Shown one piece after another: positions 26,107 to 33,232 of a stretch of DNA of 64,000 nt. The stretch is from Aliishimia sp965656085 (GTDB lineage: Bacteria > Pseudomonadota > Alphaproteobacteria > Rhodobacterales > Rhodobacteraceae), in the NCBI GenBank assembly GCA_965656085.1, contig CBFHJA010000001.1, forward strand, positions 1 to 64,000. The letters run 5' to 3'. The translations under genes and the position numbers were made by a program. The notes below the pieces were generated by a model that made no database searches, was not told where the DNA came from, and saw only the letters and a program-made list of their open reading frames with translations. Within the stretch, counting starts at the first letter, position 1. Every line of letters starts with the position of its first letter.

Positions 26107-26294
26107 CCCGGCAGGCGCTGTTCGCTGAAAAGCTGCCGGGAGGGCCACCATGGCGCGCGCCACAAAGATTAACGCACCCCCACCGTACGCCCCGTTAAGG
26201 GGTGGGTTAACGCACCGTGCGTATGTACAGCTGCCATACGCGCAGCCATACGCATAGCCATACACCTGCCACACCTTGTTTTTATGGCGTTAAC
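26107..26294 (-). repeat. Two-module intergenic repeat, copy A (hairpin plus 12-bp repeats)
   Basis: The gap 25986-26364 (379 bases) holds this element. Module 1 is a long hairpin (26107-26140: CCCGGCA, 3-base bulge, GCTgTTC, loop GCT, GAAaAGC, TGCCGGG). Module 2 (26221-26294, 74 bases) carries three GCCATAC units at 12-bp spacing and ends TTATGGCGTTAAC. Copy B at 38802-38992 has the same two modules in the same order; the 74-base modules are the same length and differ at 7 positions by my count. Read on the minus strand, module 2 begins a small ORF (26169-26261). GTTAAC or GTTAA motifs recur around it. Confidence 0.85.
26169..26261 (-). CDS. Possible micro-ORF in intergenic repeat A (30 residues)
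   Basis: A possible peptide starting MAMRMAARMAAVHTH and ending PLTGRTVGVR. An AAGG lies 11 bases and a CAGG 4 bases before the ATG. The homologous frame in repeat B (38858-38959) starts MARRMAKRMAPVHTN and ends PLRHRAVGAC, stopping at the equivalent TAA. The middle sections differ in length by 9 bases, so the frame is kept, which argues mildly for translation. The 12-base repeat would preserve any frame in the first part, so a structured RNA or a selfish repeat remains possible. Confidence 0.3.
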   Translation of the reverse strand: MAMRMAARMAAVHTHGALTHPLTGRTVGVR

Positions 26295-26364
26295 CTGCGT
26301 TTCGAGGCTGCCGGCAACTTTCGGCTCATCGCCCACCGCACGCAGCGTTAACCGTTTGCGGCCC

Positions 26365-27708
26365 TCACGCCGCCGCGCGCTCCACCTCCGCAACGATCCG
26401 GTTCACCGCCTCTTCGAGCAACACCGGGTCCTCGCATTCCGCCATCACGCGAATGAGCGGCTCCGTGCCGGATTTGCGGATCAAAAGGCGGCCTTTTCCG
26501 GCCAGATCGGTCTCGGTTTGGGAAATCACATTTTGCACATTGTGATCTTGGAGCGGTGTTTGTCCCGCCTGATAACGCACATTCTTGAGCAATTGCGGCA
26601 CCGGCTCGAATTGGCTCAGAAGGTCCGAGGCGGGCCGGTCGGCGAGCTTGAGCTCGGCCAGAAACTGCATCCCCGCCATCAGCCCGTCGCCCGTGGTGGA
26701 ATGATCGGTCATCACGATATGCCCCGATTGCTCGCCCCCGAGGTTGAAGCCACCCGCGCGCATCCGCTCCACAACGTAGCGGTCGCCCACCGCAGTGCGT
26801 TCGAGTTGCACGCCGATCTTGGCCAGAAACCGCTCCAGCCCGAGATTGGACATCACCGTCGCCACCAACGTATTATGCCGCAACAGCGCCTCCTCCGACC
26901 ACCGCGCCGCCATCATCGCCATGAACTGATCGCCATCGCCAACCTTGCCGGTCTCGTCGATCAGGATCACCCGGTCGGCATCCCCGTCGAGACAGATCCC
27001 CACATCCGCGCCATGGGCCACCACGGCCTCCGCAGCGGCCATAGGATGGGTCGACCCGCAGCCCTTGTTGATGTTGAGCCCGTCCGGCGACACGCCAAGT
27101 TCGATCACATCGGCGCCAAGCTCCCACAGCGCAGTCGGCGCCACCCGGTAGGCCGCGCCGTGCGCGCAGTCCAGAACCACCTTGACCCCGTCGAGCCGCG
27201 TCTGGCGCGGAAAGGTGGATTTCACCCGCTCCACGTAGCGGAATCGGCCGTCATCAATGCGCTTGGCCCGCCCGATCTCCCGGGCATGGACCGGCTCTGT
27301 GCCGGTTTCGATCAGCGCCTCGATCTCCGCCTCGACCGCGTCGGAGAGCTTGAACCCGTCAGGGCCGAAGAACTTGATCCCGTTATCCTGCGCCGGGTTG
27401 TGCGACGCGGAGATCATCACGCCCAGATCGGCCCGCATCGAGCGCGTCAGCAGCCCCACCGCCGGGGTCGGCACCGGACCGAGCAGCAGCACGTTCATGC
27501 CCGTCGAGGTGAGCCCCGCCGTGAGCGCGTTCTCGAACATATAGCCCGACAGGCGCGTATCCTTGCCGATCACAACGCGGCGCACCTGGCTGTGATCGCC
27601 CTTGAAATACTGCCCGACAGCGGCCCCGATGCGCAGCGCCATCTCGGCGGTCATGGGATAGGTATTGGCGGTGCCGCGCACCCCGTCTGTGCCGAAGAGA
27701 CCTGCCAT
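26365..27708 (-). CDS. glmM: Phosphoglucosamine mutase
   Basis: Converts glucosamine-6-phosphate to glucosamine-1-phosphate for UDP-GlcNAc, hence peptidoglycan and LPS. The 447 residues show the start FGTDGVRG, the phosphoserine loop MISASHNPAQDNGIKF (near residue 100), the metal loop DGDADR and the sugar-phosphate loop GGEQSGHI. It is the last gene of folB-folP-glmM, with 66 bases from folP. Repeat A lies directly beyond its stop. Confidence 0.98.
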   Translation of the reverse strand: MAGLFGTDGVRGTANTYPMTAEMALRIGAAVGQYFKGDHSQVRRVVIGKDTRLSGYMFENALTAGLTSTGMNVLLLGPVPTPAVGLLTRSMRADLGVMISASHNPAQDNGIKFFGPDGFKLSDAVEAEIEALIETGTEPVHAREIGRAKRIDDGRFRYVERVKSTFPRQTRLDGVKVVLDCAHGAAYRVAPTALWELGADVIELGVSPDGLNINKGCGSTHPMAAAEAVVAHGADVGICLDGDADRVILIDETGKVGDGDQFMAMMAARWSEEALLRHNTLVATVMSNLGLERFLAKIGVQLERTAVGDRYVVERMRAGGFNLGGEQSGHIVMTDHSTTGDGLMAGMQFLAELKLADRPASDLLSQFEPVPQLLKNVRYQAGQTPLQDHNVQNVISQTETDLAGKGRLLIRKSGTEPLIRVMAECEDPVLLEEAVNRIVAEVERAAA

Positions 27709-27774
27709 GCCGTGATCCTCTTGTTTGCGCTACCCCCTATTGCACGCCCGGCCCAGTGGCGGCAAGATACTTGG

Positions 27775-28788
27775 TCAGGGACGCGGCACGCCCCGCGCGG
27801 CGGCCCAAAGCGCCAGCGCCTGCGCGGTCTCCGGCACGTCATGGACCCGCAGCACCTGCACGCCCTGCTCCAGCGCCGCGAGCGCCACCGCCACAGACCC
27901 GGGCATCCGCGCCTTGGCCGCCTCCGCGCCCCCGATCGTGCCGATGAACCGCTTGCGCGACGCGCCCAGCAGGAGCGGCACCCCGAGCGCGTGAAACAGG
28001 CTCAGCCGCTCCAGCAGCGCGAGATTGTGATCCTGCGTCTTGCCGAACCCGATGCCCGGATCGGCGATGATCTGCCCGCGCGGAATCCCTGCCGCCTCCA
28101 GCGCGTCGATGCGCGCGGCCAGATGGTCGAACACGTCGAGCACCACATCCTCGTAGCGCGCCTCGGCCTGCATGGTCTCCGGCGTGCCGATGGAATGCAT
28201 GATGCAGACCGGCACAGCCCGCGCGGCACAAAGCGGCGCGAGGGCGGGGTCGAAGAGAAAGCCCGACACGTCATTTACCAGCGCAGCGCCTGCGTCAATC
28301 GCCGCCTCTGCCACGGCGGCCTTGCGCGTGTCGATGGAGAGCGGCGGCATCCCGTGCTGCGCGGACAGCGCCGCGATCACCGGGGCAGTGCGGCGGATTT
28401 CTTCTTCAATATCAACCTCCTGTGCCCCCGGCCGGGTGCTTTCCCCGCCAATGTCGAGCAGCGCAGCCCCGGCTTGGGCCATTGCGTCTGCCCCGGCCAC
28501 CGCCGGACCGGCCTCGACAAAATCGCCGCCATCGGAGAAGCTGTCGGGCGTGGTGTTGAGAATGCCCATGATCTGCGGGCGGTCCATGCTCAGCCCCGCC
28601 ACCGGCGCACGCGGCGCGGTCAGCCGCGCCAGAGCCGCCTCAGGCACCTCCGTGGCAGGCAGGACGCGCCCGGGCGCCCCGCGTTCCAACACTTCCGCAT
28701 GGGTAAACCACGCCCAACCGCCCGCAAGGGTCTGCGCGCCGCCGGGCCGCGCCGGGCCGATCTGCACCAGCGGGCGGGCGTAGATCAT
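27775..28788 (-). CDS. folP: Dihydropteroate synthase
   Basis: Joins p-aminobenzoate to the pterin pyrophosphate in folate synthesis, the step blocked by sulfonamides. Motifs are MGILNTTPDSFSDGG (near residue 73), GAALLDIGGESTRPGA, SIDTRKAAVAEAA and DPGIGFGK. About 70 residues precede the TIM-barrel core, which is long for the family. The start ATG 28788 overlaps the folB stop by 4 bases (ATGA), so translation is coupled. Confidence 0.96.
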   Translation of the reverse strand: MIYARPLVQIGPARPGGAQTLAGGWAWFTHAEVLERGAPGRVLPATEVPEAALARLTAPRAPVAGLSMDRPQIMGILNTTPDSFSDGGDFVEAGPAVAGADAMAQAGAALLDIGGESTRPGAQEVDIEEEIRRTAPVIAALSAQHGMPPLSIDTRKAAVAEAAIDAGAALVNDVSGFLFDPALAPLCAARAVPVCIMHSIGTPETMQAEARYEDVVLDVFDHLAARIDALEAAGIPRGQIIADPGIGFGKTQDHNLALLERLSLFHALGVPLLLGASRKRFIGTIGGAEAAKARMPGSVAVALAALEQGVQVLRVHDVPETAQALALWAAARGVPRP

Positions 28789-29702
28789 AGGGTCGCGCGG
28801 TCGATGGTGTAGCTGCGCAGCGGCACCGCGACATCCTCCGGGGACCGCTCGCCGATCAGCACCATGTCCTCGGCGGCAAAGGTCGCTGCGAACCACGCTG
28901 CGAGCGCCACCGCGTCATCGGTGCGGGTCTCCGGCGGATCGACCGCGTCGAGCACGATTTTCGACGGGGCCCAGACGCAGATTTGCCCGTTCCGCATCGC
29001 CCAATCGAGTTCCGTGCGGGTCTCGACGACCTTGCAACGCGCATCGCGCCCCGCCAGCACCCACGCGTTCTGTTCGATGGCCAGAAGGTCGATGCGCCGC
29101 TGCGCCATCGGATGCCCGGCTTGCGGCAGGGGCGAATCGGACGCTCCGACGCAGAAAATGAGCGGCTTGCCGCGCGCCACGAGTTGGTCGATCCAGCCGG
29201 TGAGGTGCTGCGAGGCGATGGCCGCGTTGGACAGGTAGACGATTTCCGGATGCGGGGTGTCGTCCCCGGCGGGCACCGGTGTCGCGGCGGCCCGCTCGCG
29301 CACGATCTCGACACCAAGCGCGAACGGCCCCCGGTCGAGCTTTTCGACCCGCACGAAGGCGCGCAGGGCCTGCGGCTCCAGAAGGATACGGTCCGCGACC
29401 CGCTCCGCAAGGGTTTCGAGCAGGTTGAGCCGTTCGGCGCTGAGTTCGTATTGCACCGCCTCGGTGATCTTGTCGTAGCTCAGAATCCGGTCCACGTCAT
29501 CGTCCACCGGCCCGCCCGCCGGGCGCAATTCCACGACGATATTGAAACAGATGCGCTGCGTGACGCCGCGTTCGGCCTGAAACGCGCCGATTTCCACGTC
29601 CATCTCGTAATCGCGCACCGAGATGCGGTCGCGCAAACCGGGGGCGGTGGCGGCGGCGCGTTCGGCGGGATGCGCGAAGGCGAGGCGGATGTCAGAACTC
29701 AT
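28785..29702 (-). CDS. folB: Dihydroneopterin aldolase fused to a C-terminal amino-acid-kinase-like domain
   Basis: Residues 22-130 are a FolB domain (ISVRDYEMDVEIGAFQAE, SYDKITEAVQ, NLLETLAERVADRIL, FVRVEKLDR) that makes 6-hydroxymethyl-dihydropterin for folate. The remaining 170 residues are not FolB. They start IVYLSNAAIASQHLTGWI, continue with GKPLIFCVGAS, and carry VWAPSKIVLDAV and TDDAVALAAWFAATFAAEDMVLIGE, which resembles the 'TSDSIAAWLA' end of amino-acid-kinase folds such as MfnE or uridylate kinase. This second domain is an inference from pattern. The gene starts the folB-folP-glmM operon. Confidence 0.9.
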   Translation of the reverse strand: MSSDIRLAFAHPAERAAATAPGLRDRISVRDYEMDVEIGAFQAERGVTQRICFNIVVELRPAGGPVDDDVDRILSYDKITEAVQYELSAERLNLLETLAERVADRILLEPQALRAFVRVEKLDRGPFALGVEIVRERAAATPVPAGDDTPHPEIVYLSNAAIASQHLTGWIDQLVARGKPLIFCVGASDSPLPQAGHPMAQRRIDLLAIEQNAWVLAGRDARCKVVETRTELDWAMRNGQICVWAPSKIVLDAVDPPETRTDDAVALAAWFAATFAAEDMVLIGERSPEDVAVPLRSYTIDRATL

Positions 29703-29806
29703 GGCGGTCGGTCCCCCCGATGGACTCAGGTCTCATTCGCGGCCCGGTATAGCGCCCAAACCCGTGGCCCAAAGGCGCAGGGGCGGCAGAGGAGGGCCGA
29801 AAACCG

Positions 29807-30442
29807 TCAGTTCGAGGCGGTGCGGAAGGTATGGCGGTAGAAGATGTGCACCCCGATCCGCGCGGTGCGGGTGTAGACGCTGGCCCATTTCGGACGCACG
29901 GCGGTGGTGTGGTAATGGGTGGCCCCATCCGTCAGAGGTGCGACACGTCCGTCGAGGATCGCGCGGGCGACCTTTTGGACGCGGCTGAAGGCCTGTGGCT
30001 CGCCAATGCGCTCGGCGTTCCCGTCGCAGGTATAGGTGAACTGGCAGGCGTATTTGCGCCCGGTGCCCTGGTTGATAACGTCGCAGACGGTGTCAGGGAA
30101 GCGGGCGGATTTGACCCGGTTGAGGATGACCTCGGCGACGGCGAACTGGCCTTTGACGGTCTCGCCCCGGGCCTCGAAATAAAGCGCTTCACTAAGACAC
30201 TTCAGAGCGTTACCGCCCTTCGGCGTGGGCTGCGCGTCGAGCCAGGCGCGGGTGAATTGAACGCCGGCATGGCGCGGTGCGGGCACGCTGAGAAGGTCTT
30301 CGAGCCGCGCCGTGCCGAGCCGCGACAGGCCGCGTTCCTCGAGCCGTTTGAGTTCTTCGATCACGTCCTCGCTGGACCCGGACGGGGTGGGGGCGACGAT
30401 CAGAAAACCGAGCAGTGTAAGGCAGAGGGTGAGCAGACGCAT
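29807..30442 (-). CDS. Exported cell-wall hydrolase (SleB/CwlJ type)
   Basis: A 211-residue protein starting with a signal peptide (MRLLTLCLTLLGFLIVAPTPS). A Hydrolase_2 domain follows (about 80-200): CLSEALYFEARGETVKGQFAVAE holds the catalytic Glu, followed by VILNRVKS and the Cys pair in CDVINQGTG and YACQFTYTCDG. SleB-type enzymes are peptidoglycan lytic transglycosylases; non-spore formers use them in wall remodelling. ATG 30442 is chosen because it starts the signal peptide, though its ribosome-binding site is weak. Confidence 0.9.
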   Translation of the reverse strand: MRLLTLCLTLLGFLIVAPTPSGSSEDVIEELKRLEERGLSRLGTARLEDLLSVPAPRHAGVQFTRAWLDAQPTPKGGNALKCLSEALYFEARGETVKGQFAVAEVILNRVKSARFPDTVCDVINQGTGRKYACQFTYTCDGNAERIGEPQAFSRVQKVARAILDGRVAPLTDGATHYHTTAVRPKWASVYTRTARIGVHIFYRHTFRTASN

Positions 30443-30588
30443 GTGTAAAAGTTTTGTTAAACTGTGTGTGACTTCGCAGAGCACATAGCCTCACAAGGGC
30501 TTTGCGTAAAGTCCGGGCACCCTGCCCGGGTAGCGGGCATTCGCCGAACGCATGGCTGGGCCCTGCCCAGCCCCACAATATCTTGCGA

Positions 30589-33141
30589 TCAGTCTTCTGC
30601 CATCCGCTCGGTTTTGTCGGAAATCGCAAGATGTGCGGCGGCCAGTCGCGCCACCGGAACCCGGAAGGGAGAGCAAGACACGTAGTCGAATCCCGCCGCG
30701 CGGCAGAAAGCGATTGATTCGGGATTGCCCCCATGCTCACCGCAAATCGACAGGGTGATTCCCGGCTTGGCGCTTCGCCCCCGCGCCGCGCCGAGCTCCA
30801 GAAGCTCGCCAACACCCTCCACGTCCAGCGTGTGGAACGGGTCCTCGCGGAACACTTCCTGTTGCACATATTGCGACATAAACCGCCCCGCATCGTCCCG
30901 CGAGAGCCCGTAGGTCATCTGCGTGAGGTCGTTCGTGCCAAAGCTGAGGAAGGAACAATAGGGGGCGATCTCCCCTGCCCGCAGCGCCGCGCGCGGTGTC
31001 TCCACCATCACGCCGAGCCGGTAGTCGAACGCCTTCCCGGTCTCCATGCGCACCGCAGCGGCCACCGCGTCGATGCGCCCCTTCACAAGCTCCACCTCGC
31101 GCTTGGCCGAGACCAGCGGGATCATGATTTCCGGCACCACCGGATCGCCCTCGGCGCTCGCGGCGAGCGTCGCCTCGAAGATCGCCCGGGCCTGCATTTC
31201 ATAGATTTCCGGCACCGTGATGCCGAGCCGCACGCCGCGCAGACCGAGCATCGGGTTGTATTCGCTCAGCGCTTCGATCCGGCGCGTCACGTCCGACAGC
31301 GCCAGTCCCAAGGCCTCGGCCAACTCGCGCTGCCCCCACCGGTCATTGGGCAGAAATTCGTGCAAGGGCGGGTCAAACAGGCGAATGCAAACCGGCTGGC
31401 CCTCCATGATCCGGAAAAGCTCCGTGAAATCCGCGCGCTGCATGGGCAGAAGCCGTGCGAGCACCGCGCGCCGGTCGTCCGGATCGGCGGTAAAGATCAT
31501 CTCGCGCATGACCGTGAGCCGGTCGGACTGGAAGAACATGTGCTCGGTGCGGCACAGCCCGATGCCATGCGCATTGAAGTTGCGCGCGGTCAGAGCGTCG
31601 GCGGGCGTGTCGGCATTGGCCCGGATGTCGATGTCGCGGGCGGCGTCGGCCCAGTCCATGAATTTCTGAAAGGCGTCGTCAAGCGCGGGTTCGAGCATCG
31701 CCGGACTGCCCGCGAGCACTTGTCCCGAGGAGCCGTCCACCGTGATTTCATCGCCTTCTTTCAAGAGCTTGCCGGTTGACGTGGTGAGCATCTTCTTGCG
31801 GGTCTGAAAGCGGATGTCCGAGGCCCCCACCACGCAGGGCAGCCCGAGGCCGCGCCCGATCACGGCGGCGTGGCTGGTGATCCCGCCCTTCTCTGTGAGC
31901 ACGGCGGCGGCGACATGCATGCCCCGGATGTCCTCGGGATTGGTCTCGCGCCGCACTAGGATGCAGGGCTCGCCGCGCGCCGCGCTGGCCTGTGCCTCGG
32001 CGGAACTGAAGACGATCTTGCCGGTCGCTGCGCCGGGACTGGCGGCGATGCCCCGCCCAATCACCTGCCGGGGCGCGCGCGGATCGACCTGCCGGTGGAG
32101 CAATTCGTTGAGCGCACGCGGCGGCAGGCGCATGATGGCCTCCTCGCGCGGAATGACGCCGTCCTCCACCAGATTGACCAGAATGCGCAACGCGGCGCGC
32201 GCCGAACGCTGCACGCGCACCCCGTCGAGAATATGAACAGTGCCATTGTCGAGCGCGAACTCCACCTGCATTTCCTCGCGCAGCCGCGCGCGCATCTTGG
32301 CGGCGTAGGATTGCAACTCGGCAAAGGCGTCCGGGGCGAGATCTTCGAGGGACGGGCCGCGCTTGTCCTTGACGAGATAAATCGCCGCTTCTCCGGCTTC
32401 GAGCGCCGCACGGCCCTGCGACTGGCTCAGATAGCGCCCTGTGACCTGTGGCAGGCCCGTCGTGGAATTGACCAATTGCAACACGCCGGACCCAGATACC
32501 CCCTGCCCGAAGCCCAAAACCATACGCTGCACAACAAGACCAAGACCCGCATCCACCGGCGCGCCCTTGGCTTGCCGGAGCAGCCGCGCCGACGTTCCGT
32601 CCCACGCCCGCGCCATCGAACGCAGCACGTGCCGCAACTGCACGGCGGGGTCTTGCGGGAATTTCTCTTCGGCCTCGTCCTCATAGGCAGCGAGCGCGGC
32701 GCGCAGGGCTTCGGCCGGATCGTCCGGCAAATCGTCGAACATGTCCGGATCGAGCCGCGCGACATTGACCGCATAGGCCTGCACGAAGCGGTTGTAGACC
32801 TCGGCCGCGGCATCCTGCCCGATCCGCGCGCTCATCTCCACGAATTGGGATTCGTTCATCCCGATATTCAGCACCGCCCCCGGACCGCCCCAGTCGGGAT
32901 CTGCCGAGGAGGGGCGCACGCAGAACAGGCCACCTTTGTCGAATTGCGACAGGATACGGTCCGTGTCAGGCAACTGCCCAGCGGCAATTTTCGCAACGGA
33001 GTCAAAGGACAAGGCGACCGTGGTCGGCACGGGCAGATCGAGCCGCACGAGCCGTTGCAGACACTTGGCGCGCCCGCCATGGGTGTCGTTCGCGATGGGC
33101 GCATCGGCGGTCACGAGGGTGACGTGGGGATCTCTATGCAT
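30589..33141 (-). CDS. PPDK-like PEP-utilising protein with degenerate ATP-grasp half
   Basis: An 850-residue homologue of pyruvate phosphate dikinase. The central phospho-His domain (GGITSHAAVIGRGLGLPCVVG) and the C-terminal PEP domain (GIGLCRTEHMFF, MVETPRAAL, LSFGTNDLTQMTYG, CGEHGG) are intact. The N-terminal nucleotide-binding half is not: the family motif RxSMPGMMDT reads VRPSSADPDWGGPGAV, and the GEFL/NAQGEDVV region reads GRYLSQSQGRAALE. ATP-driven phosphorylation is therefore doubtful. It may be a PEP-binding regulator or phosphotransfer partner. ATG 33141 is used. It lies 91 bases after glyS on the same strand. Confidence 0.85.
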   Translation of the reverse strand: MHRDPHVTLVTADAPIANDTHGGRAKCLQRLVRLDLPVPTTVALSFDSVAKIAAGQLPDTDRILSQFDKGGLFCVRPSSADPDWGGPGAVLNIGMNESQFVEMSARIGQDAAAEVYNRFVQAYAVNVARLDPDMFDDLPDDPAEALRAALAAYEDEAEEKFPQDPAVQLRHVLRSMARAWDGTSARLLRQAKGAPVDAGLGLVVQRMVLGFGQGVSGSGVLQLVNSTTGLPQVTGRYLSQSQGRAALEAGEAAIYLVKDKRGPSLEDLAPDAFAELQSYAAKMRARLREEMQVEFALDNGTVHILDGVRVQRSARAALRILVNLVEDGVIPREEAIMRLPPRALNELLHRQVDPRAPRQVIGRGIAASPGAATGKIVFSSAEAQASAARGEPCILVRRETNPEDIRGMHVAAAVLTEKGGITSHAAVIGRGLGLPCVVGASDIRFQTRKKMLTTSTGKLLKEGDEITVDGSSGQVLAGSPAMLEPALDDAFQKFMDWADAARDIDIRANADTPADALTARNFNAHGIGLCRTEHMFFQSDRLTVMREMIFTADPDDRRAVLARLLPMQRADFTELFRIMEGQPVCIRLFDPPLHEFLPNDRWGQRELAEALGLALSDVTRRIEALSEYNPMLGLRGVRLGITVPEIYEMQARAIFEATLAASAEGDPVVPEIMIPLVSAKREVELVKGRIDAVAAAVRMETGKAFDYRLGVMVETPRAALRAGEIAPYCSFLSFGTNDLTQMTYGLSRDDAGRFMSQYVQQEVFREDPFHTLDVEGVGELLELGAARGRSAKPGITLSICGEHGGNPESIAFCRAAGFDYVSCSPFRVPVARLAAAHLAISDKTERMAED

Positions 33142-33232
33142 CACGGTCTTTCTGCGCTGCCGCATCGGTTGAGGCGCAGAATAAACAGAACGCGGTGTCA
33201 CACAAGGTTCACATGCGAGGCGCGTTGACGCG

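Noticed and set aside
26131..26157. MVALPAAF... and MVVLPAAF... small frames over the hairpin module
   Set aside because: The frame simply reads the palindrome; the two copies diverge completely right after it and end at unrelated stops.
26203..26219. TTAA...TTAA pair in repeat A as a CtrA box
   Set aside because: The gap is 8 bases, not 7, and no gene start suitable for control lies downstream on either strand.
26221..26294. GCCATACGC repeats as a CRISPR array
   Set aside because: Units recur every 12 bases with 2-base variable positions, far too short for repeats plus spacers, and no cas genes are present.
26284..28812. Long plus-strand open frame (842 codons) across glmM and folP
   Set aside because: It is fully antisense to two clearly recognised genes; its product is an Arg/His/Pro-rich sequence with no domain, as expected from high-GC shadow frames.
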